From positions 558,001-622,000 of the forward strand of contig JAACMV010000011.1 in the NCBI GenBank assembly GCA_010909725.1: DNA of 64,000 nt, given 5' to 3'. How positions within the stretch are numbered: the stretch's first letter is position 1; every line of letters starts with the position of its first letter. Shown one piece after another: positions 38,554 through 47,874 of the stretch. The position numbers and the translations under genes were made by a program. The DNA is from Picochlorum sp. 'celeri' (lineage: Eukaryota > Chlorophyta > Trebouxiophyceae). A model generated the notes under the pieces. It was given only the letters and a program-made list of their open reading frames with translations. It was not told the origin of the DNA and searched no databases.

Positions 38554-41430
38554 ATGTCGAGGACGGCTCCTCAAGGCGACTACCGCCCGTGTACTGGGCC
38601 ATGCTTGTACACTTGGTGCCTAGTTCTGTTTCTCCTCAGCTTTCTGAGGCCTCTGAATGCATTATACAGAGACCAGGATGGCAAATATAATTGGATTAGT
38701 CAGCATATTGGGCAATATAAGGCTGTTGCAGCGTGTGGGAGCCGCATGGCTGTCATGACTGATGACGGTGTTCTGGCTAGCTTGAATCCACGCGATGGAC
38801 AGATATACTGGCGGAAAGTATTTGAGGACGGTGAGAAGATCCATAGTATATCTTGTGCCCGGATGGCGGTTGTTGCAGTGACATCGAATGCGCTTTCCTC
38901 GTCTCGAGTGCGAGTTTTCTCAGAGCAAGGAGCTCAAATGTGGGAGCATATATATGGGCCTTTGTCGGGGAGCTCAGCGTTGCGAGCTGTCCTTGTGAAT
39001 GCTTCAAATGGATATAGCGTCGTGGTTGGTGCGCCAGGGTTATTGCAATCCAGAGCTTTACAGACTGGTGCTTTGGAATGGGAGCATGATCAGGTGACTG
39101 CAGGTGCACTCGAGGTGTTAATTCAAATCTCGGAAGCCGATAGTATTCTTGTTGGATTGTACACAAAGAATACAATGGCATTGAACAAAGTGAGGATATC
39201 AGATGGAGGGATTATTGAGACAGAGTTGAGTAGGGATTTGCCAACAGCGTTGCGGATTGGAGAAGCAGTTTTGACAGATGTAGGGCTTGCAGCATTGTCG
39301 GCCGATGGTGCCAAGATCTGCCATGCCTCTTTTGGCAATATGAATGGGGGTTGTGTGCCTGTTGGAGATGGGGGTATTAAAGAGGTGAAAGCAGGTTGTG
39401 GTGGGACGCTGGTTACAAGGACCTCCACAGGTACAACTGTACTCCAAGTGTCACATGATGGAAAAAAGCTCGACGCAATTTTCTCGACGCTTCATCGAGG
39501 ACCGATTTCAGAATGTGTTGAGAGTAAAGTTGTGATTGCTGTCGAATCGGGTGAAGGGTTATTCGTGCTGCAGTTTGATAACTTGAAGCAGTCTGAGCTT
39601 GTGCGACTGGAAGCCTCACCACGGTATTATGATGGAGTACGAATGCAGCCGTCTTTGGTGGGTTTGCACAAGAACTCCCGATGGTTTGTTCAATTTGATG
39701 AAGGAACGACACTTTCTGGGTCCATGGAAAGTAATGCAGCAGCCCTGCACCTAGAATGGAGCAGATTTGATGGGTTGGCATACACAACTGACTCGATGTT
39801 TGCAGACTTGCCAGAGCCAAATGCGGCAAATGAGGAAGAATGGCAAAAACGACAGCCATCACTATCAAAGAGACTTTTCGCACAGCTGGTCATTCTGAAG
39901 ACGCAGCTTGGGATGGGAACCCCAAAGGACATCCAGTTGATCAATGAGCACAAGGCAGTCACCAGCAACCTCTTGCGGCCAACAATGGATGTAGATGGGT
40001 TTCGACGACAGATTATTGTCACGTGCAGCAATGGAAAAGTAGCATCTTTACATTCTGGAGATGGAAGAGTACTGTGGGAAACGAATTTCCCAAGGACTGA
40101 TGGAGTTGAATTCAAAGTGCATCCATGGTTTGAGTCTGAGGCTGAAAGTGTGTTGGCAGTTTTTGCAATTTCAAAAGACAGTACTCACGTATACTTGATA
40201 GACACATATAGTGGTCATCTTGTGGAAGATTATGCAGAGATTAAATCGAATGGTTCCCCGCTGAATGTCGTTCCTGTGGAACCCATGGCCAAGAATCATG
40301 GAGAGCAACATGTATTTGCTCTTGTCGATATCTCTGACAACGTCATTGATGTAGCGCCGATGAATGACCCCTCGGCCAAGCAACATTTTGAAACCAAGTC
40401 GCAGTCCATGGTCAAATGGGGGGTTTCACAGGATAAAAAGAGCGTGTATGGAGTTAGACTGACATCATCTGGACCATCTCCAGTACTATGGAAGTTCCGA
40501 GCAGCACCAACTGATGACGTAAAGATTCTGGACATTTCTTCTCGAGACAAATCCGAGGCAATATATTCAGCAGCAAAACCAATATATGGAGGAGGCGTAC
40601 TCATCAAGAATGTGAACCCCAACATGCTGCTTGTGATCACAGGGACAGACACACCTACCTCAAAGATCACTGCCACCGCTCTAGATGCCATCAGCGGCAA
40701 AATTTTATACTCTCAAGAGCACAAGAGGGCCACAGGACCAATAAAAAGTATTCTATCTGAACACTGGGCAGCGTACAATTACTGGAATGAGGAACAGGGA
40801 AGATGGTACATTGGCGTGATTGACACGTATATTGCCCAACCAGCTGATCTCACTGCAGCCAGTCTTCTCCTGTCATCACACCACGGAAATAATACAGTGA
40901 GCGCATACGATGAAATGCCAGAACTCATCATAGAATCGCAGAGTTTTAGGACAAAGTATGGTGCATCATGTCTATCAGTCACACAAACAGCTCATGGAAC
41001 AGCAGCAAAGATGCTCTTGTTTGGAACCACATCGGGTCAAATCATGTCCATAGATCGACGAATGATTGACCCTAGAAGACCAAAAGTTCTTCCTGGTACC
41101 AAACCCACACCACAACAGGCGTATGAACGACTCCCTCCATTCCATCCAGAACTCCCAGTCAATGGACCATCATTCATCACCCTGTACCACACAATAGAGA
41201 GGTTGAAGAGCATAAAGGCAGCAGCAGCTATATTAGAATCATCTTCTTTAGTATTTGCCCATGGCCTTGACTCGTATTTCATTCGCTTACAACCATCTCG
41301 AGGATTCGACATGGTTCCAGATGATTTCCCTCATGCTCTCCTCGTCTTCATGGTCCTCTTCTTGGCAGCAGCCTTGGCCATTCTCAGAGCAATCATACAA
41401 AAGAGGACATTAAAACTAAAATGGCAATGA
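38554..41430 (+). CDS. EMC1: ER membrane protein complex subunit 1
   Basis: This 958-aa protein has the EMC1 layout: a signal-like N-terminal hydrophobic stretch (YTWCLVLFLLSFLRPLNAL), a large lumenal beta-propeller region of PQQ-like type (NWISQHIGQYKAVAACGSRM, YSGHLVEDYAEIKSNGSPLN), and a DUF1620 C-terminal domain (TATALDAISGKILYSQEHKR, SIDRRMIDPRRPK, NGPSFITLYHTIERLKSIKA). It ends in a span and basic tail (FMVLFLAAALAILRAIIQKR). EMC inserts tail-anchored and multi-pass proteins into the ER. Length is close to the 980-990 aa of plants and animals. It is one exon, 55 bp from the convergent p47 gene. Confidence 0.95.
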   Translation: MSRTAPQGDYRPCTGPCLYTWCLVLFLLSFLRPLNALYRDQDGKYNWISQHIGQYKAVAACGSRMAVMTDDGVLASLNPRDGQIYWRKVFEDGEKIHSISCARMAVVAVTSNALSSSRVRVFSEQGAQMWEHIYGPLSGSSALRAVLVNASNGYSVVVGAPGLLQSRALQTGALEWEHDQVTAGALEVLIQISEADSILVGLYTKNTMALNKVRISDGGIIETELSRDLPTALRIGEAVLTDVGLAALSADGAKICHASFGNMNGGCVPVGDGGIKEVKAGCGGTLVTRTSTGTTVLQVSHDGKKLDAIFSTLHRGPISECVESKVVIAVESGEGLFVLQFDNLKQSELVRLEASPRYYDGVRMQPSLVGLHKNSRWFVQFDEGTTLSGSMESNAAALHLEWSRFDGLAYTTDSMFADLPEPNAANEEEWQKRQPSLSKRLFAQLVILKTQLGMGTPKDIQLINEHKAVTSNLLRPTMDVDGFRRQIIVTCSNGKVASLHSGDGRVLWETNFPRTDGVEFKVHPWFESEAESVLAVFAISKDSTHVYLIDTYSGHLVEDYAEIKSNGSPLNVVPVEPMAKNHGEQHVFALVDISDNVIDVAPMNDPSAKQHFETKSQSMVKWGVSQDKKSVYGVRLTSSGPSPVLWKFRAAPTDDVKILDISSRDKSEAIYSAAKPIYGGGVLIKNVNPNMLLVITGTDTPTSKITATALDAISGKILYSQEHKRATGPIKSILSEHWAAYNYWNEEQGRWYIGVIDTYIAQPADLTAASLLLSSHHGNNTVSAYDEMPELIIESQSFRTKYGASCLSVTQTAHGTAAKMLLFGTTSGQIMSIDRRMIDPRRPKVLPGTKPTPQQAYERLPPFHPELPVNGPSFITLYHTIERLKSIKAAAAILESSSLVFAHGLDSYFIRLQPSRGFDMVPDDFPHALLVFMVLFLAAALAILRAIIQKRTLKLKWQ

Positions 41431-41485
41431 ATATCTTTTTACTATAGTATGTTATTATTATATTATATCAAGACGTTCATGCATG

Positions 41486-42544
41486 TTATTTTTGAAACAC
41501 CACAGCACCTGCCAATCCAGCATGCTCAATAGTCTCATCGACATCCACCAAATCTTTCGTCGGAAACGATGTTGTCAGCCTAAACGCATTCCCTAATTCC
41601 GGACGCGTGCTCATCAAGAACTGCCGAATGTTCCCAACCGTCTGCGTCAGGTTGAACTTGGCAACCAACCTGCTCCCATCTGCCAACCGAATTTGAACAG
41701 AGGTTGTTGGCTTTGATTCATCCGGGCCTTTCCACATACCCTGCGGCACATCAACAGCAGGAGCTTTCTCTTCCTCTTGATTTGAGGCAGCAAGCGTGTG
41801 CCCCGTGCCTGCAAACGCCCTATACTTGGGCTCTGCTGGAGGCTCATAGTCTTCCTGCTTCCTGACCAAATTAATATTAATAGCAGTCCGTGGATCCTCT
41901 GGGATCAATTCAGGAGGACACTGTCCCTCCATAATAGATTTCATAAACATGGCATTCGCAGGATCCTGTATCTGACGAGGCTCCCCATCATTCACAGTAA
42001 ACACACCATTTGCATAAAATGTAACTGTGGCTGTCACCTCTCCAGGCCCCTCGGCCTGTTCACTCGCCGGTGCCCCCACTGGTATCCCCGACAATGTCTG
42101 CCCCCTTCCAGTAAACGACTGAAACCCTCTCTGAGCTGAAGACGACATCAAATCACTCTCTCGCCCCAACTCTGCCCCAGCTTCCCTCGCCTTTTGAAAC
42201 AGCGCTTCCAAGTCACCACCCTCCCCAGGAGGTCCTCCTTGCACAATCTGACCACTCTTCTCCCCTCCCACATAGTAATCATTCCCTTCCTTGTTCCTAT
42301 CGTCCCCACCATCCCGCAGATCATTCAGACTCGCAATACCTCCAGAACGCTGACGATTCCCAATTCCACGAGAACCTCCTGGCGCCCCTGTGGCACCACC
42401 GCTCGTCCCAGCACCCTCAGTGTTATAAAATTCTGAAATAGCACTCTCGATATCCCCGTTTGCTTTTGAAAGACACCGTATTGCTGTCGCTCTGTTTGAA
42501 TTCGTTATACTGATGAAATCGGCAATATTCTTCTCATCCGCCAT
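41486..42544 (-). CDS. p47/Shp1-type UBA-SEP-UBX Cdc48 cofactor
   Basis: This 352-aa protein has the three p47 domains: UBA (about 3-45, ADFISITNSNRATAIRCLSK), SEP (about 165-240, ATVTFYANGVFTVNDGEPRQ) and UBX (about 272-352, VQIRLADGSRLVAKFNLTQT). It binds the AAA ATPase Cdc48/p97 and ubiquitin, acting in membrane fusion and protein degradation; plant PUX4/5 are the homologues. The linker is Gly-rich (GGATGAPGGSRG). The divergent TPR gene starts only 76 bp away, so the two share one short promoter. Confidence 0.95.
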   Translation of the reverse strand: MADEKNIADFISITNSNRATAIRCLSKANGDIESAISEFYNTEGAGTSGGATGAPGGSRGIGNRQRSGGIASLNDLRDGGDDRNKEGNDYYVGGEKSGQIVQGGPPGEGGDLEALFQKAREAGAELGRESDLMSSSAQRGFQSFTGRGQTLSGIPVGAPASEQAEGPGEVTATVTFYANGVFTVNDGEPRQIQDPANAMFMKSIMEGQCPPELIPEDPRTAININLVRKQEDYEPPAEPKYRAFAGTGHTLAASNQEEEKAPAVDVPQGMWKGPDESKPTTSVQIRLADGSRLVAKFNLTQTVGNIRQFLMSTRPELGNAFRLTTSFPTKDLVDVDETIEHAGLAGAVVFQK

Positions 42545-42620
42545 GATTATTATTAGCCTGATTTACATACAATTCTGATGTATTAGTAATACAGAGCTGG
42601 AATTTTTCAGTATTTTTTAA

Positions 42621-43790
42621 ATGGCTCATCATGGACATGTCTCGGAGACCACATGGTCGTCGTTTGCTGTTGGGATCTTTGAATTGCGCCCACGATCGTG
42701 GGTGCTTGCAAGACAAATGTCGACGTCGGTATGGAAAACCCAGGGATTCATTACATACTTTATAATGGTATCGCAAGGTTTTCATTTTTTCCAGCTTGGT
42801 AAAATCGCTAGGCACTCCCACAAGAGACGGTATAATACTACGAGTAGAGTAGAGTTCCAGAACAACACGTGTGGTCCTTTCCCCGTTCTGCAAGTTGCTG
42901 CTCGGAACACGAGAAACGACGAGGAGAGCATTCTGGACACCCGACACCAGGAACTGATTGCTCAGTGTGTTGTAATCTCTGCCATCGTGGCGTGTATTCA
43001 ATACGTTCCTGGAGTGCAGGCGTATGAGAATGTTCGAGTTGAAGATGTTGAGAATGACATCTTACAGGCTGGATTGTTGGCTGCCGAGGCAAAAAACTAC
43101 GAGGCTGCTGAGCGTTTTTTTCAGACGTATTTGAAGCAAGAAGATCCTACTAGTGCATCTGGGTATAGTAATCTAGGGAATGTGCATATGCAAATGGGCA
43201 AGACAAGATTGGCATTGGAGGATTATAATCATGCTGTTGCATTGGCACCAGAGGCTGCTGTGCCGCTGCTGAACAGAGGGTTGGCGTATGAGCAGCTCGG
43301 AGTGCAGTATGAGGCATCAAATAACATGTCAAAGGCGAATGATGCATGGGAACAGGGAAGGTTGGATTTGAAGACTGCAATTCAATTGGATCCTCAAGAG
43401 TTTGCGGCATATTATGATTTAGGTTTGATTGAAATGCGGTTGCAGCGTTATGATGATGCATCGGTACATTTGCAGCAGGCAGCGGATTTAGCTCCTGGTA
43501 TTGCAGGGTACAGGGTGCGATCAGCAGCGTTGCTTTTCCAGACTGGAGATGATCAAAAGGCTGCCTCTCAGCTCCGTGGGGTTGTCCGCAAGTATGGAAA
43601 TTATGCCGAGGCGCATGCTGCATTGGCATCTGTTTTAAAGTCTCAGGGAAAGTTTGGGCAGGCTGAGGAAGAGATTGCCAAGGCTGTTGAGTTGGATCCA
43701 TTGTGGGCAGACCCAGTTGAGGTGAAGAAGAACACTCGCTGGCCTCCAAAGCTGTATGCAGCGCATGAGCAATTGATCAACATTTCGTAA
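42621..43790 (+). CDS. TPR protein, probably plastid (thylakoid-lumen-like)
   Basis: This 389-aa protein has five to six tetratricopeptide repeats (about 150-375), for example GYSNLGNVHMQMGKTRLALE, AAYYDLGLIEMRLQRYDDAS and AHAALASVLKSQGKFGQAEE. The end NTRWPPKLYAAHEQL resembles plant plastid TPR proteins. The first 110 residues are rich in Ser, Thr and Arg, followed by a hydrophobic stretch (CVVISAIVACIQYVPGVQA) that could be a second, lumen-targeting signal ending in A-x-A. Lumenal location is therefore an inference. The stop codon is 4 bp from that of the convergent OEP61-like gene. Confidence 0.85.
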   Translation: MAHHGHVSETTWSSFAVGIFELRPRSWVLARQMSTSVWKTQGFITYFIMVSQGFHFFQLGKIARHSHKRRYNTTSRVEFQNNTCGPFPVLQVAARNTRNDEESILDTRHQELIAQCVVISAIVACIQYVPGVQAYENVRVEDVENDILQAGLLAAEAKNYEAAERFFQTYLKQEDPTSASGYSNLGNVHMQMGKTRLALEDYNHAVALAPEAAVPLLNRGLAYEQLGVQYEASNNMSKANDAWEQGRLDLKTAIQLDPQEFAAYYDLGLIEMRLQRYDDASVHLQQAADLAPGIAGYRVRSAALLFQTGDDQKAASQLRGVVRKYGNYAEAHAALASVLKSQGKFGQAEEEIAKAVELDPLWADPVEVKKNTRWPPKLYAAHEQLINIS

Positions 43791-43794
43791 CATA

Positions 43795-45180
43795 CTATAT
43801 TATACCCTTGTATCGTAAATATACTGCTATGATGAGTACAATGATGGCAAATACCATGGCAGGATTCTGACGGATGTATGTTTTTAGGCGTTGGTAATAG
43901 GACACGGCAGTGCCAATCACATTGGCAACCTTGGCTAATCGCTCCACTTGGGTATCACTCAGAGATGAGAGCTGATCTTGCATCTTTTTCGCTTGTTCTG
44001 GAGAAACATTGACACCAGCTGATTTCATCATGGTACAGAGAGACTCTGGGTCCATTCCTTTCAGCATCTGCTGCATGTGCTTGAGCATTTCTGGGTTCTG
44101 TGCCATTGTTCTCATATCATCCATCGAAGAGGGCATGGTTGGAACACCTTGAGTTGTTGGACCATTCGACGAGGACGATGTAGAAGATGCAAATGCGCGT
44201 GACATATCTTGCATGCGCTGGATATCCTCCGCAGACATATTCTCCATCATCTTTGCTGCCATTTTCAACTGCTCAGGGTCCACAGTCATCCCAGGTGGCG
44301 CCCCAGACATTTTCATCATTTGCTCCACCGTTTCGGGATCCATATCTTGTAACATTTTTGCCGCGTTTTTGATACTCTCTGGATCTTTCACAAACATATT
44401 TTGCTGATATGCCGCCCCGGCAGTTGTTTCAGTACCATGTACTGTCTCTGTTGTAACTGCTTCAACTACAGTCTCTTCTTCCACCGCACCATCAACTTCC
44501 TCAATGATGGTCTCCTCCACCATATCAACTTCTTCAATCACCGTCTTTTCTACTTGGACGTCTAATGCCTTTGCTATCCGCATTTTTTCTTCAATGAGAA
44601 CCCCATCTTCTGGCCCCGCCAAGACGAGAGCCCTCTCCAAGTCTGCTACAGCATTGCTCTTCTTCTTCAGCCCAATATAGGCCTGTCCTCGCCTATACAA
44701 AGCCTTCATATTACGCCCCCCATCAATATCCAATACAGTATTACAGTGACCAACACACTTGGACCACTGTTCCAAATGCAAATAACAGCTCGCCAAATTC
44801 GAGTGACAACTCTTCTTCACCAGGCCACCACCTTCACCAGTTGCTACATTCTCAAGAGCCCTCTGGTACTTGTTCACAGCCTCAGCATACCGCCCAGATT
44901 TAAACAGTGCATTCCCTTCATTTTTCAATTGCTCGGCAGCATTCGTCTGCTGCGCAGACACGTGAGCCTGAGACTGCCTCAACAAATCGTCAGGATTCGA
45001 CTCCTTGGCCATTCGTTCCACCTGCGCTCGCTGTTCAGGGGTCATATTCTTCATGGTGTCCATAGCTTGCTGTACTTGAGATGGATTCAACTTGGATGCT
45101 TGTTCCTGCATCTGTCTGATTTGTTCTGGAGACATTCCAGCCATCATGTCCTGCGCTAATTTCACCATTGACGGATCCAT
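43795..45180 (-). CDS. OEP61: OEP61/TPR7-like Hsp70 docking protein
   Basis: This 461-aa protein matches the OEP61 (TPR7) family of chloroplast outer envelope and ER docking proteins. It has an N-terminal Met-rich STI1-like region (MVKLAQDMMAGMSPEQIRQM), a clamp-type TPR domain (about 85-210, AAEQLKNEGNALFKSGRYAE, KALYRRGQAYIGLKKKSNAV) and a C-terminal tail anchor (AMVFAIIVLIIAVYLRYKG). The TPR clamp receives Hsp70-bound preproteins. An insert of repeated EEVD/VEET-like acidic motifs (about 225-260) and several Met-rich STI1-like helices lie between the TPRs and the anchor. The extra Met-rich blocks make it longer in the middle than plant sequences I know. Confidence 0.9.
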   Translation of the reverse strand: MDPSMVKLAQDMMAGMSPEQIRQMQEQASKLNPSQVQQAMDTMKNMTPEQRAQVERMAKESNPDDLLRQSQAHVSAQQTNAAEQLKNEGNALFKSGRYAEAVNKYQRALENVATGEGGGLVKKSCHSNLASCYLHLEQWSKCVGHCNTVLDIDGGRNMKALYRRGQAYIGLKKKSNAVADLERALVLAGPEDGVLIEEKMRIAKALDVQVEKTVIEEVDMVEETIIEEVDGAVEEETVVEAVTTETVHGTETTAGAAYQQNMFVKDPESIKNAAKMLQDMDPETVEQMMKMSGAPPGMTVDPEQLKMAAKMMENMSAEDIQRMQDMSRAFASSTSSSSNGPTTQGVPTMPSSMDDMRTMAQNPEMLKHMQQMLKGMDPESLCTMMKSAGVNVSPEQAKKMQDQLSSLSDTQVERLAKVANVIGTAVSYYQRLKTYIRQNPAMVFAIIVLIIAVYLRYKGII

Positions 45181-45621
45181 GGTGGCTGTGGTTTATTGTG
45201 GTTACTGAAGTATATGTCAAAAAATAATGAACTGCAGGTATGGCCCCGATCATGTTGAGGACCCAGTCGTCGTTGTCATTTTTTGATGCATTCCATGAAG
45301 ACATTTAAACGTGGCCTCCTCATACACAGCATTGTTTTTAGGCATTCAGCCCTGCGTATATGCATCTGATCAATCCACTGAACGATTTTTCACTCGATAA
45401 AACATAGTTTGATGAAGGGATAATGCCGAAAATCGTTGAAACTGTGGTGTGCATGCATGCATGGTCCTTGTGTCTCATGGCTGCTTGTACTGTATGTACT
45501 GTGAACCTTCATGGCAGATTCTTGCACAAGTTCCAAGAAAAGATGCCCCAGATGGCTGGGTTTCGAGCAGAATTGCTAGGTATAAGAAGATACTGCATTC
45601 TATACGCGCTCTTCACGAATA
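45181..45621. other. Divergent intergenic region, no gene seen
   Basis: Between the OEP61-like start and the Cys-rich secreted protein. A CATGCATGCATGG stretch lies at about 45451. A plus-strand frame beginning at 45423 has no support. Confidence 0.45.
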
Positions 45622-47661
45622 ATGAAAACAATGGTTCGAGTAAAGTATACAACAATTCTGATTTTGGTGGCTATTTCCGTCTGGACATGGGGCCAGGCAT
45701 TGGGCTCTATGGAATCTACCTTTGCAGGATCACTTGCTCTTTCTCGAAGGTTGATGCAAGACCCGGACGATTTTGCGTCTGAATCAGGCGAATGTTCATG
45801 CCAAGAGTCTTGTCGAGTGTATGATGGGACGCCCGACGAATGCTTTGAGAATGGAGGGACAGGGTCCTGTCGTGTGGAGAACTCATGCAGCAGGGGCCGC
45901 CGGAGTGGCTTTGGAAGATACCTTTGTTGCCCAGCGCTTGGATCTGAGGAGGATACTGAAGACTTTGCTGAACCAGAAGAATTGGAGGAACCAGAGGAAC
46001 CAGAAGAGCAAACGTTAACATCCTCTGTTGAAAGAGCAGGTTCAAGTGACTTTGCGTCTGAATCAGGCGAATGTTCATGTCAAGAGTCTTGTCGAGTGTA
46101 TGATGGGACGCCCGACGAATGCTTTGAGAATGGAGGGACAGGGTCCTGTCGTGTGGAGAACTCATGCAGCAGGGGGCGCCGAAGTGGCTTTGGAAGATAC
46201 CTTTGTTGCCCAGCGCTTGGATCTGAGGAGGATACTGAGGAAGAGCCAGAGGAACCAGAAGAGCCAGAAGAGCCAGAAGAGCCAGAAGAGCCAGAAGAGC
46301 CAGAAGAGCCAGAAGAGCCAGAAGAGTTGTCAAAGGATGCAGCCATCAGGCAAGTAGAGGAAGAGCTTCAGCAGTCCATCGAAACAATGGTGGATGAGAT
46401 TCTCAGGACGACAGAACCACCTGCCATTCCTCAGCCACAGAAATATGTAAGCTGTAATGAATTGACTAGACAAGGAGTGGATGGCTGTAAGAAATCAGTG
46501 GCATCCATGGTTGATTTCTGCAAAAAGGAGACTGCCAGAGGCATTGACGAGTGCAAGAAAGCACAAGCTTCAGGCATCGACGACTGCAAGAAATTGGTGG
46601 ATCGTGAAGTACAAAATTGCAAGGACAACTTTCCCGTTGCAAACCTTGACATACCTTGCAGTGGTTGCTCATGTTCCAAATGTGGCACCTGGTCAGTCAC
46701 CCCTTGGGACAAAAACTGCAATTGCTGCGCCTGGTCATGTGGCCAAACACTGAAACTTGACGAAGTTTGCAGTGTTGGACAGTTGGCTGTACCAACCTGT
46801 GAGGTTGGTAGAGCTGGGATACCCTTGTGTGAGGCTTCAAGAATTGATGTACCACTTTGCGAGTTGGATAGATTGACGAGCCTGTGCTGTGAGACTGCGA
46901 GGACATTCGCAGAATCAGCTTGCGCTGCATCCGGATCATCAGCTATTGATGACATGCTTACCTCCTTCCAGACGACATGTGGCCTTGCGACTGGCTTTGC
47001 AAAGTCAGCGCTGAAGTCATATGCAACTGGCCAGGTGATGGGAGCTTTGGCATCTGCAAGCGATGTCCTTGAAGTTGGAGAAGCTTTCGATCAACTGAAC
47101 ACATTAAAAGAACGAGGTGAAAAACTGGTCGAAACAGGTGAAGGTATCTTGGCAGCTGCTGATGGCGATCTGAGCTCTGCATCCTCACTTTTGAGCCAGG
47201 CTGCTGTAGAGTTTGACATCCCCGAACTGAATTCCTTGTCCAACGGAATTGATACATTCGTAGGAATTGAAGCGTCCATCAATGGAAACACAGACAGACT
47301 ACTCAAACAAGCTACTGAAGCTATTTCGAGCATCAAGGAACTGGATGAAGTTGCTCAGGTGGCCTCTGACCTCAACGAACTCTATCAAGACTTCAAAGTA
47401 GGCAGTGCCACCCTTGAAGACTTGCGACAGGAAGCAGAAGCATGCTCTCGAATTCAAATTCCAGATTTCAGTGATCTCACTGGCAAACGTTTTGGAATCC
47501 GAAATGCAGAAGACGTTATGGAGGCGTATGCCGAAGCTCAAGAGAGAATTGAAGAAGAAAAGCAGCGTATTGCAAAAGAAGTGTCCGACTGCCGAAGGGC
47601 ACAGAGAAGTGCCGAGATGTTGCTCACCGTTGGAGCAGAGCAACTTGGAGCTTCGTCATAA
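45622..47661 (+). CDS. Large secreted Cys-rich protein with internal duplication and EEP repeats
   Basis: This 679-aa single-exon protein starts with a signal peptide (TILILVAISVWTWGQALG). Two copies of a 62-residue Cys module follow (SGECSCQESCRVYDG, DECFENGGTGSCRVEN, SGFGRYLCCPALG), encoded by 188-bp repeats at 45772-45959 and 46051-46238. The repeats differ at three sites, all synonymous. A run of nine Glu-Glu-Pro units links to a section of evenly spaced Cys (GCKKSV, FCKKET, ECKKAQ, DCKKLV, NCKDNF), then more Cys (TCEVGRAGIPLCEASRIDVP) and a long helical tail. No membrane anchor is seen. I know no family; a cell-wall or surface-matrix protein is an inference. Confidence 0.8.
   Translation: MKTMVRVKYTTILILVAISVWTWGQALGSMESTFAGSLALSRRLMQDPDDFASESGECSCQESCRVYDGTPDECFENGGTGSCRVENSCSRGRRSGFGRYLCCPALGSEEDTEDFAEPEELEEPEEPEEQTLTSSVERAGSSDFASESGECSCQESCRVYDGTPDECFENGGTGSCRVENSCSRGRRSGFGRYLCCPALGSEEDTEEEPEEPEEPEEPEEPEEPEEPEEPEEPEELSKDAAIRQVEEELQQSIETMVDEILRTTEPPAIPQPQKYVSCNELTRQGVDGCKKSVASMVDFCKKETARGIDECKKAQASGIDDCKKLVDREVQNCKDNFPVANLDIPCSGCSCSKCGTWSVTPWDKNCNCCAWSCGQTLKLDEVCSVGQLAVPTCEVGRAGIPLCEASRIDVPLCELDRLTSLCCETARTFAESACAASGSSAIDDMLTSFQTTCGLATGFAKSALKSYATGQVMGALASASDVLEVGEAFDQLNTLKERGEKLVETGEGILAAADGDLSSASSLLSQAAVEFDIPELNSLSNGIDTFVGIEASINGNTDRLLKQATEAISSIKELDEVAQVASDLNELYQDFKVGSATLEDLRQEAEACSRIQIPDFSDLTGKRFGIRNAEDVMEAYAEAQERIEEEKQRIAKEVSDCRRAQRSAEMLLTVGAEQLGASS
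45772..46238 (+). repeat. Direct 188-bp coding repeat pair
   Basis: Unit 1 is 45772-45959 and unit 2 is 46051-46238, separated by 91 bp. They differ at 3 of 188 positions (one TGC/TGT, one GGC/GGG, one CGG/CGA), all third-codon synonymous. Both code for the same Cys module. Confidence 0.95.
46240..46326 (+). repeat. Nine-base minisatellite coding Glu-Glu-Pro
   Basis: Nine units encoding Glu-Glu-Pro, mostly GAAGAGCCA, form a coding minisatellite. The last seven units are identical at DNA level, so length variation between strains is likely. Confidence 0.9.
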
Positions 47662-47874
47662 TCGTCATATAGGCTATATGTCGACCACCATTGTACAATA
47701 CATGGTCAGCAGCAGTCCTCTCACAGACATCTCTGAGAGAAATTTCAAAACCACCTTGAAAGTGTGATCAAGGCTCGATTAATCATCAACCATCAATCTC
47801 TCCCATCCTTTTCAATTACTTCAAGACATTCTTTACAAAAAAGTTAACAACAACAATAGTACCATGCTGTATGT

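Noticed and set aside
46080..46346. Antisense frame coding Gly-Ser-Ser repeats
   Set aside because: It is the reverse of the Glu-Glu-Pro repeat in a well supported secreted protein; the repeat keeps all frames open.
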